64,000 bases of DNA from an uncultured Prevotellaceae bacterium (lineage in GTDB: Bacteria > Bacteroidota > Bacteroidia > Bacteroidales > Bacteroidaceae). Every line of letters begins with the position of its first letter. The first letter of the stretch is position 1. Of the stretch, positions 1 through 8,850 are shown in pieces. The translations under genes and the position numbers were made by a program. The notes beneath the pieces were generated by a model. It saw only the letters and a program-made list of their open reading frames with translations, ran no database searches and was not told the DNA's origin. Where the stretch lies: the NCBI GenBank assembly GCA_902800435.1, contig CADCEQ010000011.1:1-64000 (forward strand), in the 5' to 3' direction.

Positions 1-704
1 GGTTCTGTCTCGAGGTTCTTACGGATGATGTCGATCACCTTCTGGCTGTCGCGCTCACCAGCCTCGATGGCCTCACGACCTTTCTTCAGACTCTGCGAGA
101 GAATCAGGGCTGCCTTGCGCTCCTCAGCATTCAGATAGGTATTACGACTCGATTTTGCCAGACCGTCAGCCTCTCTGACAATCGGACAAGCCACGAGCTC
201 CACAGGGAAGTTCAGGTCGCGCACGAAACGCTTAATGGTAGCCAGCTGCTGGGCATCCTTCTGTCCGAAATAGGCCTTGTCAGGGCAAACGATATTGAAA
301 AGTTTGCCTACCACCGTACACACACCACGGAAGTGGATGGGGCGCACAGCTCCGCACAGCAGCTCTGTCGTCTCCGTCGTATCGATGAACGATGTGAAGT
401 GTCCAGGATACATCTCCGATGGCTCCGGATTGAAAATCAGGTGGCCACCAGCCTCCTCCACCTTCTGCATGTCGCGGTTCAGATCGCGTGGATAGGCCTC
501 CAGGTCCTCATTGGGACCGAACTGTATAGGATTGACAAAGACAGACACCACCGTGCGGTCGTTCTGACTTGCCGATTTACGAATCAAACTCTGATGACCT
601 TCATGCAGGAATCCCATCGTGGGCACCAGCCCTACCGTCAGTCCTTCCTTGCGCCATTCTGCTACTATCTCTCTTACTTCCTTTACGGTCTTTACTACTT
701 TCAT
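1..704 (-). CDS. panC: Pantothenate synthetase, 3' end cut by the window edge
   Basis: Joins pantoate and beta-alanine, with ATP, to make pantothenate in the cytoplasm. About 234 N-terminal residues are visible of a family length near 280; the C-terminus lies beyond base 1. The start is the ATG at 702-704, giving MKVVKTVKEVREIV. Family motifs are present: PTMGFLHEGH near residue 30 (the PTMGALHxGH nucleotide-binding signature), FVNPIQFGPNED, and SSRNTYLNAEER in the adenylylation region. It follows panB on the same strand, and the two frames overlap by 104 bp, which implies co-transcription and probably coupled translation. Confidence 0.93.
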   Translation of the reverse strand, partial: MKVVKTVKEVREIVAEWRKEGLTVGLVPTMGFLHEGHQSLIRKSASQNDRTVVSVFVNPIQFGPNEDLEAYPRDLNRDMQKVEEAGGHLIFNPEPSEMYPGHFTSFIDTTETTELLCGAVRPIHFRGVCTVVGKLFNIVCPDKAYFGQKDAQQLATIKRFVRDLNFPVELVACPIVREADGLAKSSRNTYLNAEERKAALILSQSLKKGREAIEAGERDSQKVIDIIRKNLETE

Positions 705-1557
705 GATTATAAGTTCTAATTTGATGTTGCTCTTTTGTCAATGTCTCCATCACCTCATCGGCGATCTTATAGGTCTGGCTTACCTCAGGGAAACTGCGCT
801 GTTCGCAGTCCTGCTTATACTGCCGGAAGGCCTCCAGCATCACGCTGTGCACGTCGGCATACTTCTTCACGAACTTCGGCGTGAAGCCGTCGGTGAAGCC
901 AAGCATGTCCTGATAGACCAGCACCTGACCGTCGCAGCCGTTGCCGGCACCGATGCCGATGGTCAGTGCCTTCGAGCGCTCTGTGATCAGCGTGGCCAGC
1001 TCGGCGGGCACACACTCCAGCGTGATGGCAAAGGCGCCGGCCTGCTCAACGGCCTTCGCGTCATTGAGAATCTTGCGGGCCTTCTCAAGCGTCTTTCCCT
1101 GGACCTTGTAGCCGCCAAAGGCGTTGACCGACTGGGGTGTCAGTCCGATGTGGGCCACCACGGGGATGCCCGCATCGACGATGGCCTTGATGCGGTCGGC
1201 ATACTCTCTGCCGCCCTCCAGCTTCACGGCATGACAGCCCGTCTCCTTCATGATGCGGCCGGCATTGCGCACGGCTTCCTCGACAGAGGGCTGGTACGAC
1301 ATAAACGGCATATCGATGACCACGAATGCCTCCTTGGCACCGCGACAGACGGCCTTGCCGTGATGAATCATATCGTCGACGGTGACAGCCAGCGTGTTCT
1401 CGTAGCCTAACATCACATTGCCAAGCGAGTCGCCCACCAGAATCATGTCAACACCGGCCTCGTCGATGGTGCGGGCAGTGTTGTAGTCATAGGCCGTGAG
1501 CATGCTCACAGGCGTCTGGCCCTTACGGCCAAGCAAGTCGAAAATTGTCTTCCTCAT
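601..1557 (-). CDS. panB: 3-methyl-2-oxobutanoate hydroxymethyltransferase with a long C-terminal tail
   Basis: Forms ketopantoate from 2-oxoisovalerate and methylene-tetrahydrofolate, the step before the PanC branch. The TIM-barrel signatures are clear: VSMLTAYDYNTARTIDEAG near the N-terminus, VGDSLGNVMLGY, KLEGG, and AHIGLTPQS. The frame encodes 318 residues where PanB is usually about 265-275. The last 35 or so residues (from NHESSKDRKG onward) lie inside the start of panC in another frame and are rich in Arg, Gly and Ser, so they look like read-through of a lost stop codon rather than a conserved domain. A TAACTTTG element sits 26 bp upstream of the start. Confidence 0.93.
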   Translation of the reverse strand: MRKTIFDLLGRKGQTPVSMLTAYDYNTARTIDEAGVDMILVGDSLGNVMLGYENTLAVTVDDMIHHGKAVCRGAKEAFVVIDMPFMSYQPSVEEAVRNAGRIMKETGCHAVKLEGGREYADRIKAIVDAGIPVVAHIGLTPQSVNAFGGYKVQGKTLEKARKILNDAKAVEQAGAFAITLECVPAELATLITERSKALTIGIGAGNGCDGQVLVYQDMLGFTDGFTPKFVKKYADVHSVMLEAFRQYKQDCEQRSFPEVSQTYKIADEVMETLTKEQHQIRTYNHESSKDRKGSKRDSSRMAQGRTDGRAGAHDGIPA

Positions 1558-1582
1558 TCTCTTCGTTTCTTGTTTGAGCCTG

Positions 1583-1590
1583 CAAAGTTA
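1583..1590 (-). promoter_or_regulatory. Promoter -7 element of panBC
   Basis: On the minus strand this reads TAACTTTG, matching the Bacteroidetes primary-sigma -7 consensus TAnnTTTG. A TTTG that could serve as the -33 element lies about 20 bp upstream. It is the only such element between panB and the lipid kinase gene. Confidence 0.6.
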
Positions 1591-1648
1591 GGGCATTATT
1601 TTAACACATGCAAATTTGACAACGTTTATTTGCACTATTTTGCCATAG

Positions 1649-2584
1649 TTAGGCCGGAATCAGGAAATTGATGACTTCCTGCTCAATGTTCACGCGGAAT
1701 GCTCCGACGGGCGTCTTCATCAGCCGGCCGTCGACGCCGACCATTGCCTTGCGGGCCTCGTCGACAAAAACCTCCGTCGTGCGGAAGGGATGGACATTGC
1801 GGTGGTTCAGGAAACGGCCGGTAATCAGCAGCCACAGACCCTCGATGAGCTGCACGACCTCGGGATGGTAGACCACCGACACGTCGAGCATGCCGTTATA
1901 GGGCACGGCGTTCGGCGTCTGACCATAGCCAGGCCCCGAGCCGATGCAGACGGTCATCACCTTGCGGTCGATGACGTCGCTGTTGATGCGCAGCTTCATC
2001 TTGTACTCCATGCGGTGGAAGAGCATCACAAAGAGCGACGATATAAATGATAAGGTACGCGAGCCGAAGAGACGGCGCGTCTGGCGGCGAAGGTTCATGA
2101 TGTCGGCCGTCATGCCGATGTTCAGACAGTTCAGGAAGTAGCGGTGGCAGTGTTCCTGATTGCTGTTCGTGTAGCGCACGCAGCCGAGGTCAATGCGACG
2201 TATGCGACGCTCGGCAAGCCAGCCGACGGTCTGCTCGACGTCGTCCTCGACAAAGCCCCAGAAACGGGCAAAGTCGTTCATCACACCATTCGGTATGACG
2301 CCCAGGGCTATCTCGTCGCGCACGCGCTTCTCCTCCTTCATCAGACAGTTCACGGCATCGTTCAGGGCCGAGTCGCCACCCACCACGACAATCGTCTTGT
2401 AGCCGTTGTTGATGAGCATGGTCATCAGGCGCTCCACGCTGTCGGCGTTCTCGCTCTGCACCATATCGTAAACCACGCCCCGCTCACGGAGCGCTGCCTC
2501 AATCTTCTCCCAGCGCTTCTGGCTGCTGGAGAATCCCGTCTTTGGGCAATACAGGATGCCCCACCTTGTTGTCTCTACTGCCAT
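1649..2584 (-). CDS. Diacylglycerol kinase family lipid kinase (DagK/YegS-like)
   Basis: 311 residues, the usual size for this family. The N-terminal half is the DAGK catalytic domain; the nucleotide-binding loop is present as VVVGGDSALNDAVNCL around residue 68, a variant of GGDGTxNE with Ser and Ala in place of Gly and Thr. The second half has the expected beta-rich fold, with GMLDVSVV and a near-terminal VDGRLM motif. There is no signal peptide, so it probably phosphorylates a membrane lipid (or sphingoid base) from the cytoplasmic side. The exact substrate cannot be told from sequence. It is the last gene of a minus-strand run that starts at 6925. Confidence 0.8.
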   Translation of the reverse strand: MAVETTRWGILYCPKTGFSSSQKRWEKIEAALRERGVVYDMVQSENADSVERLMTMLINNGYKTIVVVGGDSALNDAVNCLMKEEKRVRDEIALGVIPNGVMNDFARFWGFVEDDVEQTVGWLAERRIRRIDLGCVRYTNSNQEHCHRYFLNCLNIGMTADIMNLRRQTRRLFGSRTLSFISSLFVMLFHRMEYKMKLRINSDVIDRKVMTVCIGSGPGYGQTPNAVPYNGMLDVSVVYHPEVVQLIEGLWLLITGRFLNHRNVHPFRTTEVFVDEARKAMVGVDGRLMKTPVGAFRVNIEQEVINFLIPA

Positions 2585-2597
2585 CTTTTTTATTTAC

Positions 2598-2683
2598 GAT
2601 TTACGGATTTTCGATTTTCGTTTTATTATTCTCGATTTGCGATTTACGGGTTTTCGATTTTCGATTTATTACTCTCGATTTGC
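2598..2683. repeat. Two tandem 43-bp copies rich in CGATTTTCGATTT
   Basis: Copy 1 spans 2598-2640 and copy 2 spans 2641-2683; they differ at only a few positions and each contains the short word TTTTCGATTTTCG. The second copy covers the stop codon and last residues of miaA (IANRE), so the repeat now forms the 3' end of that gene. A related AAATCGAAAATCG run occurs at 29622-29655 at the start of cobQ. Confidence 0.8.
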
Positions 2684-3586
2684 GATTTGTATGATTTGCT
2701 GTACTTTTTCCTCCATCGGGAGTGTGGCGTCTATCCAGTTGATATGGAAGCCACGCCGCTCCATCCCCCGGAACCAGGTCATCTGCCGCTTGGCAAACTG
2801 ATGGATGGCAATCTCCAGGCGCTGGAACATCTCGTCGTAGGAGCATTGGCCGGTCAGGTACTCCGTCACAAACTTATACTCCAGACCGTAATATATCAGG
2901 TCGTCGGGAGCAATGCCCTCGTCAAGCAGCGCCTGCACCTCATCGACCATGCCCTCCTCGAGGCGGGCCTTCAGCCGCCGCGTTATCTTCTCACGGCGCA
3001 ACTCGCGGTCGATGCTGATGCCGATGATGACGCTCTCCACGGGCGGCAGCTCCCTGCAGGGAGTCGGGTGCTCCAAGTTATAGGTCTCAATCTCGATGGC
3101 TCGGATGGCACGCTGACAGGAGTCCACGTCGGTCGTGTTGTGCATATTCGAGCCGTTGCGGGCTTTCAGTTCAGCGAGCATCTGCGTCAGCTCTTCCAGC
3201 GACTTGCCCTCCAGACTGTCGCGCAACGGCTGGTTCTGCGGCACCGGCGACAGCTTGTAGCCTTTCAGAACCGCCTCGATATAGAGTCCCGTACCGCCAC
3301 AGAGAATGGGCACCGCGTCCCTACTCCGGATGTCCTGATAGACGTCGTAGAAGTCCTGCTGATACTGGAAGAGATTGTACTTCGTGCCCGGCTCGCAGAT
3401 GTCAATCAGGTGATACGGCACGCTGCCATAGTCACCCAGATCCTTACCCGTCCCAATGTCCATGCGCCGGTACACCTGCCGGGAGTCGGCCGAGATAATC
3501 TCACCGCCAATCTCTGCCGCCAACCGTGCCGCCACGGGCGTCTTGCCCGAAGCCGTCGGTCCCAGTATCGTTATCATCTTCTTCAT
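2669..3586 (-). CDS. miaA: tRNA dimethylallyltransferase
   Basis: Transfers the dimethylallyl group to A37 of tRNAs that read codons starting with U. 305 residues, normal family length. The P-loop is GPTASGKT at residues 9-16, followed by ISADSRQVYRRMDIGTGK, the substrate-binding signature with the catalytic Asp of the DSRQVYR motif. GGTGLY and YGLEYK are also present. The last codons are encoded by a simple repeat. The start lies 4 bp from the stop of the upstream gene, so the two are probably co-transcribed. Confidence 0.96.
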   Translation of the reverse strand: MKKMITILGPTASGKTPVAARLAAEIGGEIISADSRQVYRRMDIGTGKDLGDYGSVPYHLIDICEPGTKYNLFQYQQDFYDVYQDIRSRDAVPILCGGTGLYIEAVLKGYKLSPVPQNQPLRDSLEGKSLEELTQMLAELKARNGSNMHNTTDVDSCQRAIRAIEIETYNLEHPTPCRELPPVESVIIGISIDRELRREKITRRLKARLEEGMVDEVQALLDEGIAPDDLIYYGLEYKFVTEYLTGQCSYDEMFQRLEIAIHQFAKRQMTWFRGMERRGFHINWIDATLPMEEKVQQIIQIANRE

Positions 3587-3590
3587 ACTC

Positions 3591-4664
3591 TCACTCCGTC
3601 AGCTTCTTGAAAATATTCAGGTAGCGCTCAGCCGTCATCTTGTCGGCAAGCCCCTTGTCGTTGTCGTCGGCATCGGTCTTCACCTCTATGCACCGGCCGT
3701 TCTCGTCGTAGTAGTAGCGCCACTCATGCTTCTCGCCCTCCTCGCGGGCACAGCAGTAGGAGAACATCAGGCTGTTGTCGGCAATGAGGAACTCGCTGTA
3801 GTTGTCCTTGCCCATGTTGTTGTTATGGCAGCGCTCCGAGATGAAGTAGCAGCGGAAGGGAGTAGTGCCGTCAGGCTGCTCGTAGTACATCTTGACGTCG
3901 GTGATTTCAGGCGGTCCCCACGACTGGTCGCGGACCACAATCTGTATGTCGTGGGGCGTTTCCGACTTGTCGTTCTTGGCAATATCTTCCTTCGCCCGGG
4001 TGTAGGCCTTCCTGATGAGGTCTATCCTGTCGGCCTTCGTCGTTGCCGACTTCACGCCCTTGCCGGCAGGCAGGTCGTGCTTCGGCTTCATCAGCTGGTC
4101 GAAGACGTACAGCAGATCATTGGCAAATGACTGCTCAGTCTCGGCGGTGCTCCATGTCTGGCCGTCGGGCTCGACGTCCTTCTTCCCCTCCTTGTGCTTC
4201 TGGTCTACCAGACTGCCGTCGGCAGCGTAGTAATAGCGCGACTCCACCTCGTAGCCGGCATGCGTCTCGGAGTGCATGAACGAGAAGAGCAAGTGGCCCA
4301 CGTTGGGGTCGAAGAGCATCTCGCGGTAGTGTGAGTGCCCGTTGGCCGACCAGTTCTCGGTGATGAAGTAGCAGTTGGAGCCGTCAGCGTAGTCGAGCTC
4401 CTTGTTCGCACGATACTTGGTGAAATAGAAGGTTATCACCCGCTCTTCGTTGATGATGAAGTCCTCATCGACTTCCGTTCCGTCACGAAGAGTGATGGTT
4501 ACGTCCAAGGGTGCCTGTCCGTTCTTGCCGTTGTCGGCTATCTTCTTCTTTGCCTCGGCGTATGCCTTTCTGATATCGCCGACCTTTTGCGCCTTCGGGC
4601 TCTGTGCCGATAAAGTCACGCTACCTATCAGCAGCGCTATGGCTATCATCATCTTCTTTCCCAT
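3591..4664 (-). CDS. Secreted protein of unknown function with an internal duplication
   Basis: 357 residues starting with a signal peptide (MGKKMMIAIALLIG, cleavage probably after SAQ). I do not recognise the family. The sequence is two tandem copies of one domain: residues about 30-185 and 212-350 both begin with IRKAY..AK..IA.N, continue with a charged beta-strand (TITLRDG / QIVVRDQ), then CYFI, and end with a YYY.A/D.G stretch. This points to gene-internal duplication of a roughly 145-residue periplasmic module. It sits between the beta-helix gene and miaA with gaps of 7 and 4 bp, as part of one transcription unit. Confidence 0.75.
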   Translation of the reverse strand: MGKKMMIAIALLIGSVTLSAQSPKAQKVGDIRKAYAEAKKKIADNGKNGQAPLDVTITLRDGTEVDEDFIINEERVITFYFTKYRANKELDYADGSNCYFITENWSANGHSHYREMLFDPNVGHLLFSFMHSETHAGYEVESRYYYAADGSLVDQKHKEGKKDVEPDGQTWSTAETEQSFANDLLYVFDQLMKPKHDLPAGKGVKSATTKADRIDLIRKAYTRAKEDIAKNDKSETPHDIQIVVRDQSWGPPEITDVKMYYEQPDGTTPFRCYFISERCHNNNMGKDNYSEFLIADNSLMFSYCCAREEGEKHEWRYYYDENGRCIEVKTDADDNDKGLADKMTAERYLNIFKKLTE

Positions 4665-4671
4665 AATCTCA

Positions 4672-6237
4672 TTATTTCACGTCCGGTCCTATTGGTTTCA
4701 CCCTTGGCTCCGGCACGTAGTTTGCCTTTTCACTCCATTTACAGTCGCCGTCGGGCTCACGAAGACCCTCCCTTGCCCCCACTTCAGGATGGTAAATCTC
4801 ACAGCCATAGAGCGTGATGTCCTCGTTGGTAGAAAACAGCGGCGCCTCGGGCCAATTATTATAGAAGCGGCACTTCTCGAACACCGTGTACTCGCTGCCG
4901 TTGTTGGTTATGAGGGCGAACTCGCGGTTCTCGAAGAAGTCACACTCCGAGAACTTCACGCCCAGCGAGCTCCATAGCTCCATGATGCCGTAGGTACAGT
5001 GGTGGATGTTCGTGCGGGCCACCGTCAGCCCATTGGTCTCGCGGGCCACGATACCATAGGTGCCGCAACCGTAGAGGTCGCAGTCGAAGATGAAATTCCG
5101 GCTGCCGCCCTCCACGCCGATGACACCGCCGTCGCAGTAGCCGCCCTCGGTGTGACCAATGGTCAGGTTCTGCACACGGCAGCCTTCGCAGTCCATGAAA
5201 CTCAAGCAGAAGGAGTAGCGGGGGTCTACCTCGATGCTCGAGTTGTGCTGACCGCTGATGACGAGCCGGCGGAAGTTCTTCAGCGTCAGCTGCTGGCCGT
5301 CGTTGCAGAACTCGCTGATGATGACCGGCTGGTCGCCGCCGTCACGCTTGGCAATGGTTGCCCACGCCCGTCCGGGGACGCCCGAGAACTTATCCTCCTG
5401 TTCCAGAATCCTCGAGAGGTTCAGGTGTACGTCCCTGCCCAGCTGCACTTCGCGGTCGTTGCCGAGAGCATTGATAAACTGCTCCTCGGTAGTGACGGTG
5501 ATGACGCCACCCACGGCCTCGGCCATCTTGGGTGCCGCCTTCGTGTTCTCATATCTCACGCGGTCGTCGTCAGCAGCCTCCTCGCTCTTCAGCAACTGCA
5601 GGTTGGTCAGCTCAACGATACCAAGCGTGATGCTGTTGTTGTCGGCCACGGGCTTATACCACGGCTGACGGCTGAAGTGCTCCCTCAAGTCTTTTGCCTG
5701 GAACGTCCAGCCATGACGGGCCAGAATCTCATTGCGCATCAGCCGCAGTTGGGGCTTCGAGAAGCGTCCCAGGTAGTGGGTGTCGAGCAGGTGGTTCTGC
5801 AACATCCAGCTGACGTCGCGCTCATCAATGATCTTCTGCTGGGCCACGCAGTTCTTCAGGTTGTCGGGCGTCTCGCGCAACGTGTAGACGCAATCGCCGT
5901 TAGGCTGTCGGACGGCCAGGAAACTAACGCCTTCCTGCCGCACAAGCTCCACCTCCCAGCCTACTTTTCCACGGATGAACAGCCAGCCCTGGGAGTTGCC
6001 GGAAGCAAGCGTATAGTGGCCAGCCTTGCCCGACACTTTGATCAGGCGGAACCTGTCGCCGCCCATCTCCTCGCTCTCGCCATTCATGGTCACGTTGCCA
6101 GCCTCGTCGACTTCGGCCGTATAGAGTTTCTCACCGTCCCACCATCGCGAGCCGTTCCCGACGTTCTGTGCCCATGCGCCGCCGAATGTCAGCAGCAGGG
6201 CCACCATCACCAGTAGTCTGAAGACGTTATTCCGCAT
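4672..6237 (-). CDS. Secreted YARHG-domain and right-handed beta-helix protein
   Basis: The start is taken at MRNNVFRLLVM, which begins a signal peptide ending near AWAQ; an in-frame start 42 bp upstream would precede it with a non-signal leader. About 521 residues. Near residues 165-210 lies a YARHG domain (MRNEILARHGWTF, then QPWYKPV), a module found on bacterial envelope proteins. From about residue 250 onward there is a parallel beta-helix with repeated strands such as CRVQNLTIGH, NGLTVARTNIHHCTYGI and ECDFFENREFALITNN, as in polysaccharide-acting or surface proteins. No catalytic residues can be assigned. The start overlaps the upstream lipoprotein gene by 11 bp. Confidence 0.78.
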   Translation of the reverse strand: MRNNVFRLLVMVALLLTFGGAWAQNVGNGSRWWDGEKLYTAEVDEAGNVTMNGESEEMGGDRFRLIKVSGKAGHYTLASGNSQGWLFIRGKVGWEVELVRQEGVSFLAVRQPNGDCVYTLRETPDNLKNCVAQQKIIDERDVSWMLQNHLLDTHYLGRFSKPQLRLMRNEILARHGWTFQAKDLREHFSRQPWYKPVADNNSITLGIVELTNLQLLKSEEAADDDRVRYENTKAAPKMAEAVGGVITVTTEEQFINALGNDREVQLGRDVHLNLSRILEQEDKFSGVPGRAWATIAKRDGGDQPVIISEFCNDGQQLTLKNFRRLVISGQHNSSIEVDPRYSFCLSFMDCEGCRVQNLTIGHTEGGYCDGGVIGVEGGSRNFIFDCDLYGCGTYGIVARETNGLTVARTNIHHCTYGIMELWSSLGVKFSECDFFENREFALITNNGSEYTVFEKCRFYNNWPEAPLFSTNEDITLYGCEIYHPEVGAREGLREPDGDCKWSEKANYVPEPRVKPIGPDVK

Positions 6238-6925
6238 AGTCGTACAGTTTACTTCTCTCAGCTGATTCCTCCAAGTCAATCTCCTTCATCTCAAGTTCAA
6301 TGTCCACCTGCTCGCCAAGTTGCTTGTAGAGCTTGTCGAACTCCACTAACGTGATTTTCTTGCCATCCTGGGTACAGGTCGTTTCTACCACCTCGCCCTC
6401 CATGTTCGACTCCTCAATGCTCCTGAAGGTCGTCACCGGCCGGCTGTCCTTCATCAGCGTGCAGTCAGACATCATGCAGCCCGTACCGCAGCCCCCCTGA
6501 GCAGCCGCACCGTGCTCAAAGAAATAGAGGTCAGTAGCACCCCAAGAGCGGGCCAGCAGCGCTGGCTTACCGTCAGCCAGCGAGAACAACACCTTGCAGT
6601 ATTGCTCATCGCTCTTGACAACCACCTCGGGCAGCCCGTCATGGTCGACGTCTACCAGCGCATAACTGTCGAAGAAGACGTCTTCAGGCTTACAGTCTAA
6701 CACATCAGCCGCCTGCACCCTCATAGCGGGCAGACAGTCATTGATGTTGAAGTTCTCGGCTGTGATGGCAACGGCCTTCGTCGTGTCTGCCGTCTCTGTG
6801 GCCAGCGTGTCTTCTATGTTATCAACCGCCAGGGAGTCGTTCGCACTCCCGGTCTTCTGGGTCTTGTTGTCGCAGGATACCATCACCAGAGCAGCAATGG
6901 CAATAAGGATAAATACTTTCTTCAT
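6227..6925 (-). CDS. Lipoprotein with an FG-GAP/VCBS-like acidic loop
   Basis: 232 residues with a lipoprotein signal peptide (MKKVFILIAIAALVMVSC, lipobox VMVSC), so it is anchored in the envelope. One stretch, DVDHDGLPEVVVKS near residue 95, resembles the calcium-binding loop of FG-GAP/VCBS repeats. A cysteine-rich segment, GGCGTGCMMSDC, follows. I cannot name the family. It is the first gene of a five-gene minus-strand run (6925 to 1649) and has a clear promoter element 27 bp upstream. Confidence 0.72.
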   Translation of the reverse strand: MKKVFILIAIAALVMVSCDNKTQKTGSANDSLAVDNIEDTLATETADTTKAVAITAENFNINDCLPAMRVQAADVLDCKPEDVFFDSYALVDVDHDGLPEVVVKSDEQYCKVLFSLADGKPALLARSWGATDLYFFEHGAAAQGGCGTGCMMSDCTLMKDSRPVTTFRSIEESNMEGEVVETTCTQDGKKITLVEFDKLYKQLGEQVDIELEMKEIDLEESAERSKLYDYAE

Positions 6926-6951
6926 AAGCTCGTTGTCTTGTTATACGGCTG

Positions 6952-6959
6952 CAAATATA
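6952..6959 (-). promoter_or_regulatory. Promoter -7 element of the 6925-1649 run
   Basis: Minus strand TATATTTG, followed by CAGC, the same context seen at many other starts in this window. It lies 27 bp upstream of the lipoprotein ATG and directly behind the gapA terminator. Confidence 0.6.
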
Positions 6960-6962
6960 CAC

Positions 6963-6993
6963 AAAAAAAGCCGTCCGACAAAATCGGACGGCC
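6963..6993 (-). terminator. Rho-independent terminator after gapA
   Basis: Perfect 9-bp arms GCCGTCCGA (6970-6978) and TCGGACGGC (6984-6992) with a 5-base loop, followed on the minus strand by a run of seven T (6963-6969). It lies 29 bp past the gapA stop. Confidence 0.88.
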
Positions 6994-7021
6994 ATTTTAT
7001 TAAGCAATTCTTTACTTTTTC

Positions 7022-8047
7022 TTACTTCAGCTCAGCGAGGTACTTGATGGTGCGAACCATCTGAGAAGTGTAAGAGTTCTCATTGTCGTACCAAGCAACA
7101 ACCTGAACGAGAGAGTTGCCGTCACCAATCTTGCTGACCATGGTCTGGTTAGCATCGAACAGCGAACCGAACTTCATGCCGATGATGTCGCTCGAAACGA
7201 GCTTCTCCTCGGTGTAACCGAACGACTCGTTGGTAGCAGCCTTCATGGCAGCGTTGATGCCCTCAACAGTCACCTCACCCTTAACAACAGCGTGCAGGAT
7301 GGTGGTAGAACCTGTAGGAGTCGGAACGCGCTGGGCAGCACCGATGAGCTTGCCGTTCAGCTCGGGGATAACCAGACCGATAGCCTTGGCAGCACCCGTA
7401 GAGTTAGGAACGATGTTCTGGGCACCGGCACGGGCACGCTGAACATCACCCTTGCGCTGAGGACCGTCGAGAATCATCTGGTCGCCAGTGTAAGCGTGAA
7501 CGGTGGTCATGATACCACTCTGGATGGGAGCGAAATCGTTCAGAGCCTTGGTCATGGGAGCCAGGCAGTTGGTGGTGCAAGAAGCTGCGCTGATAACGGT
7601 GTCAGCAGGAGTCAGAGTCTTGTGGTTCACGTTGTAAACGATGGTGGGCAGGTCGTTGCCGGCGGGAGCAGAGATGACAACCTTCTTGGCACCAGCCTGA
7701 ATGTGGGCAGAAGCCTTCTCCTTAGAGGTGTAGAAACCGGTGCACTCGAGCACAACGTCAACACCCAGCTGACCCCAAGGAAGCTCAGCAGCGTTGGGAA
7801 TAGCATAGATAGTGATCTCCTTACCGTCGACGATGATAGAATTGTCTGTGCAGTCTACAGTGTGCTTACCCTCACCGAACTTGCCGCAGAAGCCACCCTG
7901 AGCGGTGTCATACTTCAGCAGGTGAGCCAGCATCTTGGGGCTGGTCAGGTCGTTGATTGCAACTACTTCATAACCTTCAGCCTCGAACATCTGACGGAAT
8001 GCGAGGCGACCGATACGGCCAAAGCCGTTAATAGCAACTTTTGTCAT
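7022..8047 (-). CDS. gapA: Type I glyceraldehyde-3-phosphate dehydrogenase
   Basis: Cytoplasmic glycolytic enzyme: oxidises and phosphorylates glyceraldehyde-3-phosphate with NAD+. 341 residues, family-typical. The Rossmann motif INGFGRIGR is at residues 6-14, the catalytic Cys lies in [12 protein letters not shown] near residue 155, and the C-terminal [13 protein letters not shown] is intact. It is a single-gene unit, flanked by its own promoter and a strong terminator. Codon use is that of a highly expressed gene. Confidence 0.97.
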   Translation of the reverse strand: MTKVAINGFGRIGRLAFRQMFEAEGYEVVAINDLTSPKMLAHLLKYDTAQGGFCGKFGEGKHTVDCTDNSIIVDGKEITIYAIPNAAELPWGQLGVDVVLECTGFYTSKEKASAHIQAGAKKVVISAPAGNDLPTIVYNVNHKTLTPADTVISAASCTTNCLAPMTKALNDFAPIQSGIMTTVHAYTGDQMILDGPQRKGDVQRARAGAQNIVPNSTGAAKAIGLVIPELNGKLIGAAQRVPTPTGSTTILHAVVKGEVTVEGINAAMKAATNESFGYTEEKLVSSDIIGMKFGSLFDANQTMVSKIGDGNSLVQVVAWYDNENSYTSQMVRTIKYLAELK

Positions 8048-8129
8048 TTTTTGTTTGATATTTAAAGGGTTTATACCTAATTTCTCAAAAAAATAGCACC
8101 AAAATGATACTTTTTCTTATTTTCGAGCG

Positions 8130-8157
8130 CAAAGTTACGAAAAAATTCCTATATTTG
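8130..8157. promoter_or_regulatory. Back-to-back -7 elements for gapA and mscL
   Basis: TAACTTTG on the minus strand (8130-8137) serves gapA, and TATATTTG on the plus strand (8150-8157) serves mscL. The two are 12 bp apart and divergent. The gapA leader would be about 80 nt and the mscL leader about 135 nt. The mscL leader contains a purine-rich run (8181-8210, repeats of AGTGAAAAGTGAAAAG). Confidence 0.55.
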
Positions 8158-8297
8158 CAGCGTATTTCTATCTTAATTAAAGTGAAAAGTGAAAAGCGGA
8201 AAGTGAAAACTGAGTTATATCAAGGCCGAAACCCAAGATTGCTAAACAAAGATTACAATTCACACATTATTTATTAACTTTTAAACAATAATTGATT

Positions 8298-8681
8298 ATG
8301 GGATTTATTAAGGAATTCAAAGAGTTTGCCATGAAGGGCAACGTAATGGACATGGCTGTCGGTGTCATCATCGGCGGTGCGTTTGGAAAGATTGTCAGCT
8401 CGCTGGTCGACGATGTTCTCATGCCGATTATCGGAACGCTTACCGGCGGTGTCAACTTTACTGACCTGGCCATTACTGTTGGCGAAGCAAACATCAAGTA
8501 CGGAACGTTCATCCAGAACATCATCGACTTCCTCATCATCGCCCTGTGTATCTTCCTGATGATCAAGGGTATGAACAAGCTGAACCGCAAGAAGGAAGAA
8601 GAGCCTGCTCCCGAGGAGCCGAAGGGTCCCACGCAGGAGGAATTGCTCGCTGAGATTCGCGACCTGCTGAAGAAGCAGTAA
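8298..8681 (+). CDS. mscL: Large-conductance mechanosensitive channel
   Basis: Inner-membrane channel that opens on hypo-osmotic shock. The ATG at 8298 gives [20 protein letters not shown], the conserved amphipathic N-terminal helix; an upstream in-frame TTG is not needed. 127 residues. TM1 is [20 protein letters not shown] with the gate glycines, TM2 is [18 protein letters not shown], and the cytoplasmic C-terminal helix ends [12 protein letters not shown]. Monocistronic, with its own promoter and terminator. Confidence 0.96.
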   Translation: MGFIKEFKEFAMKGNVMDMAVGVIIGGAFGKIVSSLVDDVLMPIIGTLTGGVNFTDLAITVGEANIKYGTFIQNIIDFLIIALCIFLMIKGMNKLNRKKEEEPAPEEPKGPTQEELLAEIRDLLKKQ

Positions 8682-8701
8682 AAGAAGTGAGAAGCGAAAA
8701 G

Positions 8702-8738
8702 GCTGCCGCCAAACTTTCTTCGGAAAGGATGGCGGCAG
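8702..8738 (+). terminator. Rho-independent terminator after mscL
   Basis: Arms GCTGCCGCC (8702-8710) and GGCGGCAGC (8731-8739 region) enclose a loop that itself can pair (CTTTC/GAAAG), followed by a run of T. It lies about 20 bp past the mscL stop. Confidence 0.82.
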
Positions 8739-8739
8739 C

Positions 8740-8850
8740 TCTTTTTTACCTTTTTACTTTTTTACCTTTTTACTTTCTTACCTTTTTACTTTTTTACCTT
8801 TTTACCTTCTTACCTTTTTACCTTCTTACCTTTTTACCTTCTTACCTTTA
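8740..8850. repeat. Tandem array of a 10-11 bp TTTTTACC unit
   Basis: About ten imperfect copies of CTTTTTACCT / CTTCTTACCT lie head to tail between mscL and the peptidase gene. The array runs into the 3' end of the peptidase gene, where it encodes the terminal residues KGKKVKR and supplies the stop codon. I found no second locus with this unit in the window. Confidence 0.8.

Noticed and set aside
4999..6216. 405-codon frame opposite the beta-helix gene, with similar frames at 2144-3610, 23057-24313 and 17470-18660
   Set aside because: Shadows of real genes in other frames, with no recognisable motifs; the last is Arg/Pro-rich, typical of a shifted GC-rich gene.
6995..7021. Small RNA between gapA and its terminator
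   Set aside because: Too short, and fully explained as the 3' untranslated region.
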